11,901 nt of DNA from Methylovirgula sp. Lineage in GTDB: Bacteria > Pseudomonadota > Alphaproteobacteria > Rhizobiales > Beijerinckiaceae. The stretch lies in assembly GCA_025356505.1 (NCBI GenBank), contig JANXSV010000100.1, positions 1-11,901 of the forward strand, given 5' to 3'. Below the pieces are notes generated by a model. It saw nothing but the letters and a program-made list of their open reading frames with translations. It ran no database searches and was not told where the DNA came from. This document shows, in pieces, positions 1-8,142 of this stretch (positions within the stretch are counted from its first letter, which is position 1; each line of letters begins with the position of its first letter). The position numbers and the translations under genes were made by a program.

Positions 1-819
1 GATACCCGCCATTTTTGTGCGATATTCTGCCGGCCCGCGCATGTCGGAGGCCGGGTTTGTAATGGCTTCGGCGGCGGCAACGGCCTTGGCGATGCTGGCT
101 TCATCGAGTTTGGTACCAACCAGCGCCGCCCCGGCGGCTTCTGCAAAGAGCGGTGTTTCAGAAACATTGGTCAGGCCAATTGCAGCGCTGCTGCAGGTGC
201 CTTGAGACATGGTGATCATGACGGCGGCCGCGGCTGTGGCATAATCGCCAACCTTGCGCTTCAACTTTTCGTAACCGTATCCATGACCGGCGGCAGGTTT
301 GGCGATCCTGATCGCGATAACGATTTCGCCCGGCTCAAGCGCCGTGTAATACGCGCCGTGATAGAAGGCACGGGCAGGAATTTCACGTTCTCCAGCTGCG
401 CCAATCACATGATAGACGGCATTGAGGCATTGCATCAGCGCCGGCATATCATTGCCCGGGTCACCGTTGGCGACATTGCCGCCCAGCGTGCCCTTGTAGC
501 GGATTTGCGGATCGGCAATGACTAGCGCCGTTTCTTTGATGATCGGCAGATATTTCGTAAGTAGAGCCGAAGCTATCATTTCGTGCTGGGTTGTCATCGC
601 GCCGATGATGATATCGCCGCCCTCTTCACGAACACCTTTCAGGTCCGGGATCGCAGCAAGGTCCACCAGATGTTCCGGGGCTGCGAGGCGGGTTTTCATC
701 AGCGCGATGAGGCTCTGACCTCCGGCCAATGGACGGGCTTCTTCACCCAGCTTGCCGAGAAGCGCAACTACGCTAGCGACGGTATCCGGGCGATAATATT
801 CAAATGAACCAGGTATCAT
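1..819 (-). CDS. coxM: Aerobic carbon monoxide dehydrogenase medium (FAD-binding) subunit, CoxM-type, 3' end cut by window edge
   Basis: This is the flavoprotein subunit of a molybdenum hydroxylase of the CO-dehydrogenase family, which passes electrons from the Fe-S subunit through FAD to the quinone pool. The frame is open from the ATG at 819 to the window edge, giving 273 codons; CoxM proteins are usually about 270-290 residues, so only a short C-terminus is missing. Both FAD-binding motifs are present at the positions known for CoxM: AGGQS at residues 32-36 and TLGG at 111-114, the latter followed by NVANGDP. A strong Shine-Dalgarno sequence (GGGAGGAG, 825-832) lies 5 nt before the ATG and fixes the start. 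It lies downstream of the coxC-like gene on the same strand, as in the Oligotropha cox cluster. The CO substrate is inferred, because the catalytic large subunit with its active-site loop is outside the window and related hydroxylases use other substrates. Plus-strand frames across this stretch are antisense shadows. Confidence 0.9.
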   Translation of the reverse strand, partial: MIPGSFEYYRPDTVASVVALLGKLGEEARPLAGGQSLIALMKTRLAAPEHLVDLAAIPDLKGVREEGGDIIIGAMTTQHEMIASALLTKYLPIIKETALVIADPQIRYKGTLGGNVANGDPGNDMPALMQCLNAVYHVIGAAGEREIPARAFYHGAYYTALEPGEIVIAIRIAKPAAGHGYGYEKLKRKVGDYATAAAAVMITMSQGTCSSAAIGLTNVSETPLFAEAAGAALVGTKLDEASIAKAVAAAEAITNPASDMRGPAEYRTKMAGI

Positions 820-859
820 GGACGCTCCTCCCAGAGCTTGCGGAAAGCCGTCGCCATGT

Positions 860-875
860 GTCTGCAAACGCAGAC
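860..875. repeat. Perfect inverted repeat in the coxC-coxM gap
   Basis: GTCTGC-AAAC-GCAGAC forms two perfect 6-bp arms around a 4-nt centre. It begins 41 bp before the coxM start codon, inside the 173-bp gap (820-992) between the coxC stop and the coxM start. No poly-T follows it on the minus strand, so it does not look like a terminator. It could be an operator for the coxM promoter or a leader hairpin. No convincing -35/-10 pair or -24/-12 element was found in this gap. Confidence 0.5.
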
Positions 876-992
876 GCCGGTGAGGCTGTTTGGCATGAGA
901 GTGCAAAAACGGCGCGCCTCTTGACAACGAGAAGCCCACGAAGCGCGTGAAATCGCACGAGATGCGGCGCATGCGCATGAAGTGCGTCTGGT

Positions 993-2303
993 TTACTGAC
1001 GTATTTCAGGCTGCATGATGGCGGCGTTTGCGGCCTGAAACGCTGCCAGTTCCTGGCGCAAGGGCGCAAAACGCGAGCGGCTGACGGGGACCGTGCGCCG
1101 CAGCGGCGCATTCAATTCGGCTATTCCGGCATCCGCAGCCTTGCGGAGCTGCAAGATGCAGGCAAGATTTACCACATAGCTGCGATGGGTGCGGAAAAAC
1201 CGTTCGCGCGGCAGTCGCGCCACAATTTCGGTGATCGAAAGCGGACAGAACAAATCCTCGCGGCCGTTAAACAGATAGGTGTAATGCGCGTTGGCATGTA
1301 CGGAGAGGATCTCGCCGACCTCGATATGAAAACGCTGGCCCTGTTTTTCGAACGGCAGGGTGATTTCAGCTTGCGGGACAGTCCGGAACGGAACCTGTGC
1401 GCCAACAGACGCTGGCTGTGCAAGCGGATCTGCTATTACATGCACATTTGCTCGGATATGCGCGTCAGGCAGTCCTGCCATGTTTTGGGCCACCACGGAG
1501 CCGTCAATGTGGTCTTCGAAGCGCGCGCTTTGGCGCTTGCCGCTCAGAAGCGTAAAGGCCCCCGATTGAGGCCGGCCACTGGCCGCGAAATCGCGCATAT
1601 CGGCAGTATCGGACGGGATCAGCGTCAGCATGAACATGCCGGACACTGAAAATGCCACGATGCTGACGATAACAGCTAGAAGGTCTCCGGACAGGACCGA
1701 ACCCGCAGCGCCTGAAGTTTCGCCCAGCCCATGAAAGGTGGTTCCGATCATTGCCGTGTAGTGCATCCCAGAAATCGCACAGCCGAGCACAGCGGCACAC
1801 ACCAGCAGCGGCGGACGTTTCTGCGCCGCAAAGGCGAGCCATAGGGCCAGCCCCGAAGCTGCAATTGCGATGACGATACTGGCAACGATATACACTGGAT
1901 CATGCATCATATGAGCGCCGGAATGCACTGCGATCATGCCGATATAGTGCATTGCGGCGATGCCAAGCCCCATGATCGAGGCAGCCACAACCAGCATGCG
2001 CCCGCCGCGCATACAGGCCAAGTAAACGGCAGCCCCGGTGACGAGCACGCAAACAAGAAACGAAATCAGTGTCGGTAAAACGTCGTAATCCAGGCTGGAT
2101 GTCGTTTTGACGGCCAGCATGCCGATAAAATGCATGCTCCAAATGCCGACAGCGAGCGAAATTGCCGACCCGACAATGAGCAATCGCCGGTTTTGTGCAA
2201 AGGCACCGGCGATATGCGTGGCAAGGCTGAGGCCGACATAACTTGCCTGCACTGCCACGAGGACAGATAAAATGACCAGCAACGGATTGTAGGAAAAGTT
2301 CAT
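993..2303 (-). CDS. coxC: Membrane-bound MHYT-LytTR regulator, CoxC-like
   Basis: This 436-residue protein has an N-terminal integral membrane MHYT domain and a C-terminal LytTR DNA-binding domain. The three MHYT repeats are visible as MHFIGM (57-62), MHYIGM (118-123) and MHYTAM (180-185). Each lies in a hydrophobic helix, in a region of about seven membrane segments ending near residue 228. A less conserved linker (about 230-312) leads to LytTR (about 314-420), which includes HANAHYTYLF and the FFRTHRSYVVNL signature. CoxC and CoxH of the Oligotropha carboxidovorans cox cluster have this architecture, and CoxC lies directly before CoxM there, as here. The MHYT histidines and methionines are thought to bind a metal that senses a diatomic gas. 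A role in regulating CO oxidation is therefore likely but is inferred from family and position. The ATG at 2303 lacks a clear Shine-Dalgarno sequence, but the protein start (NFSYNPLLVILSV) fits other MHYT proteins. Confidence 0.85.
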   Translation of the reverse strand: MNFSYNPLLVILSVLVAVQASYVGLSLATHIAGAFAQNRRLLIVGSAISLAVGIWSMHFIGMLAVKTTSSLDYDVLPTLISFLVCVLVTGAAVYLACMRGGRMLVVAASIMGLGIAAMHYIGMIAVHSGAHMMHDPVYIVASIVIAIAASGLALWLAFAAQKRPPLLVCAAVLGCAISGMHYTAMIGTTFHGLGETSGAAGSVLSGDLLAVIVSIVAFSVSGMFMLTLIPSDTADMRDFAASGRPQSGAFTLLSGKRQSARFEDHIDGSVVAQNMAGLPDAHIRANVHVIADPLAQPASVGAQVPFRTVPQAEITLPFEKQGQRFHIEVGEILSVHANAHYTYLFNGREDLFCPLSITEIVARLPRERFFRTHRSYVVNLACILQLRKAADAGIAELNAPLRRTVPVSRSRFAPLRQELAAFQAANAAIMQPEIRQ

Positions 2304-2713
2304 TCGGGAAACCGGGCAGGCAAGTGGACTGGAGCTTCCATAGCCCCTCTTTCCCTGTTTACGCTAGATTTCAGCGCGGTGCCACAGGCGGGTTTGCAAC
2401 TCTATCTACGGCAGAAAATGGCTGCGCTCAACGTCCGCCGCCCTGCTCAAGACGCTCCCCTGAGTGGCAAATGCCGCGAATACACGTCCGGATTTGCTGC
2501 GAGGCCGCGCAAAAAACAGCGACCGAAATGTGGGTCACAATGCAGCCTCTCGCCAGATCAACAATTCAATGCAAGGCTGCTGGTTGAAAAACGCCTGATC
2601 TCCGAATAAGAACTCAGGCTCACCTACTACAAGCATCTTGGTTTAAGCAAATATCCCAAAGGATTGGCGGACATGCTCCAGCCAATTTGGGCGTCAGTAA
2701 AGCAGAAAATCGA
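2304..2713. other. Intergenic stretch with no convincing gene
   Basis: About 410 bp separate coxC from the divergent plus-strand gene. No clear promoter or RNA was found. In one plus-strand frame, an open stretch (2379-2609) ending LLVEKRLISE is followed, after a single TAA at 2607-2609, by 35 further sense codons with protein-like composition (LTYYKHLGLSKYPKG is visible). That second stretch ends in TGA at 2715-2717, which overlaps the ATG at 2714 by 4 bp (ATGA). It may be the decayed tail of a lost gene or chance. GCCTGA (2593-2598) and TCAGGC (2614-2619) form a 6-bp inverted repeat with a 15-nt loop across the TAA. The coxC promoter should lie near 2304-2400, but I could not identify it. 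Confidence 0.4.
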
Positions 2714-3439
2714 ATGACAGATATCCCCGTGCCGCCCGCCTCGACTTACGATCCTTCACCGGAGTTGGTGTCTAGTATGGGTTTAACCGAATATTTGAAT
2801 GAAGGAGAAATTGTCCGTTGGATTGGAAGACCAACAGGTTTGGGGGGCGTTCTTGCGAACGCAGGCGTTATCGTCAAATTAGCCTACAGTTTACCTTTCG
2901 TTCTGCCCTTAGAGATAATGCGCCGCGGACATCCGTTTATTGATATGGTATGGATACAATTTATTGTCCTTCCAGTAGCCTTAGTTTTTGTTTGGATTGG
3001 TTGGCGTAACTCGAAACTTATCGCGTTTTTTTTGACCACCGAAAAATTTGGTTTCTTCCGGATTGGCAACAGTCGCGCAACACTTGGCCAGTGGGATAAT
3101 TCGTTCGGCGCGGCACCTCTGAAACTTGGTGATAGGATTGTCGCCTATCCACTCAAATATGTGGGCACTGTCAAATTTAGAATTGGAATCGGCAACATCG
3201 GGGACCTGACTTTCTATAATTTTATGTTTGATCGTGGCGAGTTAGATCTGAATAACAGGACAATCGTTCCGGTTGATGTCCTGTATAAAAAGCAATATCC
3301 CCTGCGGTTTAGACGCTCATTTTCTCTCCCTTTTACGGGTCCAGCAATGGCGCGATGGAATAGATTTTTTGGAATTGTAGGTATTCGCAAACTTTTATCT
3401 GTCTTTGAAAGCTGTTGTCGTTCGGCCAACGAAAAGTAG
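2714..3439 (+). CDS. Uncharacterised two-helix membrane protein, bacterial PH-domain-like
   Basis: This is a protein of unknown function, 241 residues from the ATG at 2714. The frame also has a TTG at 2687 that would add nine residues, but neither start has a good Shine-Dalgarno sequence. After a proline-rich N-terminus, residues about 30-39 read EGEIVRWIGR. Two hydrophobic segments follow (about 44-67 and 74-97), then FFLTTEKFGFF near 104-114, and then a soluble C-terminal half. The order of GE-x-V-x-W-x-GRP, a helical hairpin and a y-x-LT-x-E/K-R-like strand resembles bacterial PH-like (bPH_2/YdbS) membrane proteins. This is a pattern judgement, not a firm assignment. It is the only plus-strand gene in the window. 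It is visibly more AT-rich than the cox genes and the operon on either side, which hints at later acquisition. It diverges from coxC and converges with the response-regulator gene. Confidence 0.7.
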   Translation: MTDIPVPPASTYDPSPELVSSMGLTEYLNEGEIVRWIGRPTGLGGVLANAGVIVKLAYSLPFVLPLEIMRRGHPFIDMVWIQFIVLPVALVFVWIGWRNSKLIAFFLTTEKFGFFRIGNSRATLGQWDNSFGAAPLKLGDRIVAYPLKYVGTVKFRIGIGNIGDLTFYNFMFDRGELDLNNRTIVPVDVLYKKQYPLRFRRSFSLPFTGPAMARWNRFFGIVGIRKLLSVFESCCRSANEK

Positions 3440-3516
3440 GCTGCGCGGGTTTGACGAGACGTATTGTTGGTAGGAACGATGGGTCTACCCTTTACCCCCG
3501 ATGATCTTTCAACACA

Positions 3517-4893
3517 TCAATCAGGATTTTTCGAAATCTTGATGTTCAGTTTTTTAATACGGTGCCAAAGGCTGCGCTGATTAATGCCCAGCAAGTCTGC
3601 CGCGTGGTTTTGAGCGCCCTTGGTCGTTTCCAGCGCTTTGACGATATAGGCGCGCTCCAGCTTTTCCAGTTCCGCATCAAGATTTTCGGATGTGCTAAAA
3701 AGCTGCTCCTGCGGTGCCACGCTTTCAAATACATACCGTGGTAAATCAGTCAGCCCAATGGTTGGTGACCGCGCGACGATAACCGCGCGCTCGATGCAAT
3801 TTTGCAGTTCGCGAATATTGCCGGGCCAACGATAGGAATTCATGGCTTTCAGCGCCTCGGGGGCGAAGCCTTCAATGCGCTTGCCGATGCTTTCATTGGA
3901 CGTCTGCAGGAAATGTCGTGCCAATAGCGGCAGGTCTTCAATGCGCTCCCGCAAGCTTGGGAGCTCGATGGGAAACACGTTGAGGCGGTAAAATAAATCC
4001 TCCCGGAACTTTCCTTCGCTCACCATGTTCAGCAGATTTTTGTGGGTTGCCGTGACGATGCGAACGTCGGACTCCTGCGTCTCATTGCTTCCTACCGGTT
4101 CAAAGGTGCGCTCCTGAAGAATACGCAAGATTTTTGATTGAACCGGGACTGGCATGTCGCCGATTTCGTCCAGAAACAACGTCCCGCCATCGGCCTGGGC
4201 GAACCGGCCAACGCGCGCCGACAATGCCCCTGAAAAGGCTCCCTTGATGTGGCCGAACAGTTCGCTTTCAAGCAAACCATCCGGAATTGCGGCGCAGTTG
4301 ATCGCCACAAACGGCTGGTTGGCGCGTGGCGAGTTAAAATGAATGGCCCGCGCCACGAGCTCTTTTCCGGTTCCTGTCTCACCCAGGATCATCACGGTGG
4401 TTCGGCTTTCACAAACGCTGGAAATTTGTTCGATAACCCGCTGAAAAAGCGGGGTCGTGCCAATCAGATGCTCAAAGGAATAGCGTACCTCAAGCTCTGC
4501 ACGAAGCCGCTCGTTTTCCCGCACCACTTCGGTCAGTTTTAATGCGCGCGCCAAGGTCGCGGCGACATCTTCCATTTCGAAGGGTTTGGCGATGTAGTCA
4601 AAAGCGCCTTCTTTGACCAACTCAACCGCGTCGCGCATCGACGCATAGGCGGTTAATATTACGACGGGCATGTCGGGGTTACGCCGCTTTATTTCCTGCA
4701 GGAGCGCACGGCCATCGAGGTCCGGCATGCGTAAGTCGCTGAGGACCAGATCGAAATTCTCCGCTTCCATCATGGCAAGCGCGATGGTGCCGGAACCGGC
4801 AATTCGGGTTTGGTAACCGCGATCGTCGAGGGCCACCTGCAATACATCGGCAAGGCGCGGCTCATCATCAACGATTAGGATTTTACTGTTCAA
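3517..4893 (-). CDS. NtrC-family sigma-54-dependent response regulator
   Basis: This 458-residue activator has three domains. The receiver domain (1-120) has the acidic pair D9-D10, the phospho-acceptor D53 in [11 protein letters not shown]81 and K103. The AAA+ domain (about 142-370) has Walker A GETGTGK at 171-177, Walker B TLFLDE at 238-243 and the sensor and arginine-finger region DLFYRLNVF. The C-terminal Fis-type helix-turn-helix (about 418-455) is [11 protein letters not shown]...[16 protein letters not shown]. The sigma-54-contacting loop at 218-223 reads GAFSGA instead of the usual GAFTGA, a conservative Thr-to-Ser change. Phosphorylated NtrC-type proteins bind upstream enhancers and open sigma-54 promoters by ATP hydrolysis. 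The start is TTG at 4893; an in-frame TAG just upstream excludes an earlier start. It lies 15 bp after the sensor kinase, which is its evident partner. It is the last gene of the operon, whose front carries a sigma-54 promoter, so it probably controls its own transcription unit. Confidence 0.95.
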   Translation of the reverse strand: MNSKILIVDDEPRLADVLQVALDDRGYQTRIAGSGTIALAMMEAENFDLVLSDLRMPDLDGRALLQEIKRRNPDMPVVILTAYASMRDAVELVKEGAFDYIAKPFEMEDVAATLARALKLTEVVRENERLRAELEVRYSFEHLIGTTPLFQRVIEQISSVCESRTTVMILGETGTGKELVARAIHFNSPRANQPFVAINCAAIPDGLLESELFGHIKGAFSGALSARVGRFAQADGGTLFLDEIGDMPVPVQSKILRILQERTFEPVGSNETQESDVRIVTATHKNLLNMVSEGKFREDLFYRLNVFPIELPSLRERIEDLPLLARHFLQTSNESIGKRIEGFAPEALKAMNSYRWPGNIRELQNCIERAVIVARSPTIGLTDLPRYVFESVAPQEQLFSTSENLDAELEKLERAYIVKALETTKGAQNHAADLLGINQRSLWHRIKKLNIKISKNPD

Positions 4894-4908
4894 GACAACC
4901 TGCCACGA

Positions 4909-6633
4909 CTAGGTCGAGTTTAAACGCGGGAAACTTAACACGAAGGCTGCACCCTGCGTTGTTTTGCGAATAAGCGCAACATTGCCGCCCAGAACCTCAA
5001 CCAGCGACCTCACCTGCGCCAGCCCTAGTCCTGTGCCCTTTGCCTTGGTGGTAACAAAAGGGTCGAATATCCTGTCCGCAAGATGTGGTGCAATACCGGT
5101 GCCCGTGTCCGAAAATGTCACGCAATGATTTCCCGCCACATTCTGCTGGCTAACTTCCAGAGTTCCGCCGTTGGGCATTGCATCCATGGCGTTTAAAATC
5201 AGATTGAGAAACGCCTGATGCAATTGATCGGCATCGCCCGAAATTTCCGCGTCCTCAATTTGAGGATTAAAAGACAATAGGATATTGCGCGCGGTAAATT
5301 CGGCTTGTGCGGTCGCCAAAACGCCGTTGAGAACCTTCCAGACGTTTACAGGTCGCATGGTGATTTGTTTTGGATGGGCAAAATCCAAGACCTCACGGAT
5401 GAGGTTCTCGATGCGGCGGGTTTCATCGATGATGTAGTCCATCAGCCGGACTTCCGCAGGCCGTAATGCTGCGCGATTGCGGACAACTTCCGCCGAGGTT
5501 TTTATGATACCTAAAGGGTTGCGAACTTCGTGAGCGATAACGGCCGAGGCCTCGCCCAATGTCGATAGCCTGTCCTGGCGTCGCAGATTTTCTTCAAGCC
5601 CGCGTAATTTCGTAAGTTGTAAAGCCATGGTGTTGAAGCCGCCGGCCAGTTCCGAAAGCTCTGCCCCACCTGAAAGGGAAACGCTCTGCGTATAGTCACC
5701 GGCGGTCACAGCCCGGACGCCAGCGGTGAGCGCTTTAACTGGCATCGATAAATAGCGCGACAGCATCACCCCGGCGCTGACAGAAAGGAAAATGCCGATC
5801 AAAAAGATACCGGGAAAAATGCCAAATTGACTTATCTGAGCCACTAAGCTGTCGTCGTTTCCCAGACCGATAAAAGCGGCTCCCACAAGTTGATTGTCGC
5901 CATCCTTGATGGGGACGAACAGCGACTTATAAATGCCATCGTGAGGGTCGTTGTAGGGGACGGTTTCCTCGCCGGATTGAAGTCGACGGACGACTTCGGG
6001 ATTGGGCGGTTGAGCCAAATCGACCATCCCAATGGGACTTTGCTGCAAAAACGCACCATTGTGACGCGGAAAAAGCTGGATCTTGAGGGCTTTCATCGTT
6101 TTGCCCTCTACAAGCACGTTTTGATCGAGAACGGCTCCAACCAAAACGTAAGCCGTACCACCGGGGCTTTCAAACTCTACAATCGCACAGTTAAGTAGAT
6201 AATCTTGCTCGTTACTGGAAAGCAGCAAAATCGTTTTTTGAGTTTTCAAAGGCACGAGCGTTGATGGCAATTGCGCAGTGGTCGCAAATAGCTGAACGCC
6301 CTCGCCGGAATATACGCCGATATGCGTGAAACCCATGATCGCCAGCGTTTCTGCATCCTTGGCTAACGACGCAGCGAGTTGGTCCTTCAATACCGACTGC
6401 CCAACCAGCCGATGCGCAAGCAATGTGGCAGCATGATCGGCATCATTCTGAGTCTCATCGATTTGCGACTCAAAATACCGCGCCGTTTCCGTTAACCAAT
6501 CGGATACATTCGCCTCAAAGGTGCTCGACACCAGCGCCCCTACCCCGAAGGCCGCGCCTAACATTGGCGGAACACTTACCAGCACAAAAGCCAGAACCAA
6601 GCGCCAGCGCAGCGTGTTTAACCGGAGGTTCAC
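4909..6633 (-). CDS. HAMP-domain sensor histidine kinase, partner of the sigma-54 regulator
   Basis: This is a 574-residue membrane kinase from the GTG at 6633. It has a first membrane helix at about 12-36, a periplasmic sensor region of some 230 residues with Cache-like composition (it contains FTHIGVYSGEGVQLF and SLFVPIKDGDNQLVGAAFIG), a second helix at about 269-290, and a HAMP domain at about 291-341. The HisKA domain has the H-box GEASAVIAHEVRNPLG with the phosphorylated His368. The HATPase domain has N-box NLILNAMDAM (from 477), G1 DTGTGIAP (from 509), F-box DPFVTTK and G2 GTGLGLA. The GTG start overlaps the stop of the preceding gene by 4 bp (GTGA) and is preceded by GGGAGG; a TTG 12 nt further upstream is possible but lacks this spacing. 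The kinase presumably phosphorylates the downstream regulator at D53. The ligand is unknown; an extracytoplasmic small molecule is likely from the sensor layout. Confidence 0.94.
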   Translation of the reverse strand: MNLRLNTLRWRLVLAFVLVSVPPMLGAAFGVGALVSSTFEANVSDWLTETARYFESQIDETQNDADHAATLLAHRLVGQSVLKDQLAASLAKDAETLAIMGFTHIGVYSGEGVQLFATTAQLPSTLVPLKTQKTILLLSSNEQDYLLNCAIVEFESPGGTAYVLVGAVLDQNVLVEGKTMKALKIQLFPRHNGAFLQQSPIGMVDLAQPPNPEVVRRLQSGEETVPYNDPHDGIYKSLFVPIKDGDNQLVGAAFIGLGNDDSLVAQISQFGIFPGIFLIGIFLSVSAGVMLSRYLSMPVKALTAGVRAVTAGDYTQSVSLSGGAELSELAGGFNTMALQLTKLRGLEENLRRQDRLSTLGEASAVIAHEVRNPLGIIKTSAEVVRNRAALRPAEVRLMDYIIDETRRIENLIREVLDFAHPKQITMRPVNVWKVLNGVLATAQAEFTARNILLSFNPQIEDAEISGDADQLHQAFLNLILNAMDAMPNGGTLEVSQQNVAGNHCVTFSDTGTGIAPHLADRIFDPFVTTKAKGTGLGLAQVRSLVEVLGGNVALIRKTTQGAAFVLSFPRLNST

Positions 6634-7013
6634 GATGCCTCCCAACTCAGCAGGCCAACTCCGGCGAGGATGATGACAATGCCCAGCGCTCGCATAGGCC
6701 CGATTGTTTCGTCAAAAACAATCCAACTCAGAAGCGGCACGGTGATGAAAGTGAGTGAAGTAATCGGGAAGGCTTTGCTTAATTCCATCTCTTTGAGAAT
6801 AAATATCCAGCTGCAAAAAACTGCGATATAGCCGAGTATCGCCGACCAGACGATTGGCGTTTGTAAGGCTTGAGCCAGCCAGCCGAATCCGCCTGGCACG
6901 CCTTCCAAGCTGTTTCCACCGATTTTAAAGGCCAGTTGAGTCACTGAATCCAGTATTAGAAATGCTGCCCAAAGGCATATGAGCCGCCACGGAAAAGCAC
7001 GCAGTCTATTCAC
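6630..7013 (-). CDS. Small SMR/EamA-type four-helix membrane protein (second copy in the operon)
   Basis: This 127-residue protein is a half-size member of the drug/metabolite transporter superfamily, resembling SMR and ArnE/ArnF-type proteins. It has four hydrophobic helices. The first helix carries LDSVTQLAFKIGG, with Asp22 roughly where EmrE has its essential Glu14. The third-helix region reads LSKAFPITSLTF and the fourth GIVIILAGVGLL. It is paralogous to the product of 8970-9323, with shared F-K-[IL]-G, L-S-x-A-F-P-[IL]-x-S-L-x-F and C-terminal helix patterns, and the two could form a heterodimer. The GTG at 7013 overlaps the end of the acyltransferase gene by 8 bp. A start at 7049 would push 36 bp further into that gene and add a non-hydrophobic tail. 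Proteins of this size act as dimers in exporting cations, polyamines or guanidinium, or in flipping lipid-linked sugars; the substrate here is unknown. Confidence 0.85.
   Translation of the reverse strand: MNRLRAFPWRLICLWAAFLILDSVTQLAFKIGGNSLEGVPGGFGWLAQALQTPIVWSAILGYIAVFCSWIFILKEMELSKAFPITSLTFITVPLLSWIVFDETIGPMRALGIVIILAGVGLLSWEAS
6638..6643 (-). promoter_or_regulatory. Ribosome binding site that decides the kinase start
   Basis: GGGAGG on the minus strand ends 4 nt before the GTG at 6633 and lies inside the last codons of the upstream SMR gene. It supports the GTG start and translational coupling, rather than the TTG at 6645, which itself overlaps this motif. Confidence 0.6.
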
Positions 7014-8139
7014 GCGACAAACCCCGCAGAACCGGATCGGCACGATCAAACGCTAGAAACGGACTTATCCTGCGCAGCATAAAATTGACCACTGGATTCC
7101 TATGTTTGAACCAAATCCCGGAGGGTACCAGGTGAGCGCCGAGCCTAAGTTTTTCACGGTAGGCTGTCTGGCCATCCTGTAAACTGCCAATTTTATTGGA
7201 AATACAGTAGCTTACGGCATCCATCCAACGAAGATAATAAATATTATGTTCCCGCGCCAGAGGATAGCGCATTCCAAGATATTTATCGATGACGCGATTT
7301 TCTTCTATCAGCAGCAGATTAAAAGCAGCGAGCGTTGAGCCGACCCAGTAAAGCGCAAATAGCGCTCGCCCGGGTAAAGCCTGTTGGATGGCTCCAAAAT
7401 ACCCGGGCGGCAAATCCTCCAGATCTCCGTAATCTTCCCCCGACTGTGCTTGGGTCGATTGATACAGAGCGTGAATTTCCGCTTCCAAGCCTCGAATATC
7501 CTCGCGCAATTCAAACCGCACTGCCGAACGGCGGCGATTTCGTCGGCGCATGTGCTCGCGCAACTTCACTGAAAGTGACGCCAGATACTCGTCGAAAGTT
7601 TCGTAAGGCAAATCGGTGATGGCTACGGGCAAGCCGGACATCCGCGCGAAGCCAAGCTGGCGCAAGCTGGAGGCATATTTATCGTCTTCGGGCCCAGCCA
7701 GGTCTTTGATCCCAACCAAACTGGCACTGATGCTTTTTCCGTGATCGGTCAAGGTCTCCATGAGTAACGTCACCGCTCGCTGTTGATCTTGCGCGTTCAA
7801 TGTGCGGTCAACCCCCAAGTGACAACGTTCGGCAAATGGCGAGCCCAAGGCTAGCGCCCGCAAGGTCAGTAATTTGGGGGCAAATGCAGCAAGACGATCG
7901 GTGAAGGACCGCAGTGCGCCTTTCAAAGACATGTCAAGCCGGTAATCAAGGCTCATGAAAGGTGCGACAGCGATGGTGCTGGTTCCGCTAACAACCCGTA
8001 TCGCCCCCATTTTGAAGCGTAGACCACTCAAGCCTTCGCAAGCGACATAATACGCGTGATTTTCAACTTCATCAGGGAGGCAGGCATCCCACTCATGCGC
8101 TGCGATATCGGCGATTTTGGAAACAATCTCGCCCCGCAT
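7006..8139 (-). CDS. FemAB/GNAT-like acyltransferase
   Basis: This is a 377-residue soluble protein. Its C-terminal half (about 175-335) resembles the acetyltransferase fold of the FemAB/BioF2-like (Acetyltransf_6) group. It has a basic stretch (KLREHMRRRNRRR), then SGEDYGDLEDLPPGYF, a core strand LFALYWVGSTLAAFNLLL, the segment YYLRWMDAVSYC, and a terminal signature YREKLRLGAHLVPSG. Such proteins transfer acyl or aminoacyl groups to amines, as in peptidoglycan bridges and some lipid or polysaccharide modifications. The donor and acceptor cannot be read from the sequence. The N-terminal domain is poorly conserved to my eye. The ATG at 8139 follows the hydrolase stop by 3 bp, and the 3' end overlaps the next gene, so it is translated within the operon. 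No signal peptide or membrane helix is evident, placing it in the cytoplasm. Confidence 0.75.
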   Translation of the reverse strand: MRGEIVSKIADIAAHEWDACLPDEVENHAYYVACEGLSGLRFKMGAIRVVSGTSTIAVAPFMSLDYRLDMSLKGALRSFTDRLAAFAPKLLTLRALALGSPFAERCHLGVDRTLNAQDQQRAVTLLMETLTDHGKSISASLVGIKDLAGPEDDKYASSLRQLGFARMSGLPVAITDLPYETFDEYLASLSVKLREHMRRRNRRRSAVRFELREDIRGLEAEIHALYQSTQAQSGEDYGDLEDLPPGYFGAIQQALPGRALFALYWVGSTLAAFNLLLIEENRVIDKYLGMRYPLAREHNIYYLRWMDAVSYCISNKIGSLQDGQTAYREKLRLGAHLVPSGIWFKHRNPVVNFMLRRISPFLAFDRADPVLRGLSRE

Positions 8140-8142
8140 AAG

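Noticed and set aside
17..807. Several plus-strand open frames of 60-110 codons
   Set aside because: They lie antisense to coxM, whose frame has clear family motifs and a good ribosome site; their products resemble nothing.
1185..1649. Plus-strand 154-codon frame
   Set aside because: It is antisense to the LytTR end of the coxC-like gene and has the composition of a shadow frame.
2370..2386. TGGCAC on the minus strand upstream of coxC as a sigma-54 promoter
   Set aside because: The sequence at the required spacing does not contain TTGC, so the -12 element is absent.
2324..2587. Plus-strand 87-codon frame
   Set aside because: No recognisable domain, no ribosome site and an arginine-, cysteine- and proline-rich composition; left as intergenic.
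3440..3516. Terminator between the convergent genes
   Set aside because: The only dyad seen (GGGTCTACCC) allows at most a 4-bp stem with a 2-nt loop and has no U-run on either strand.
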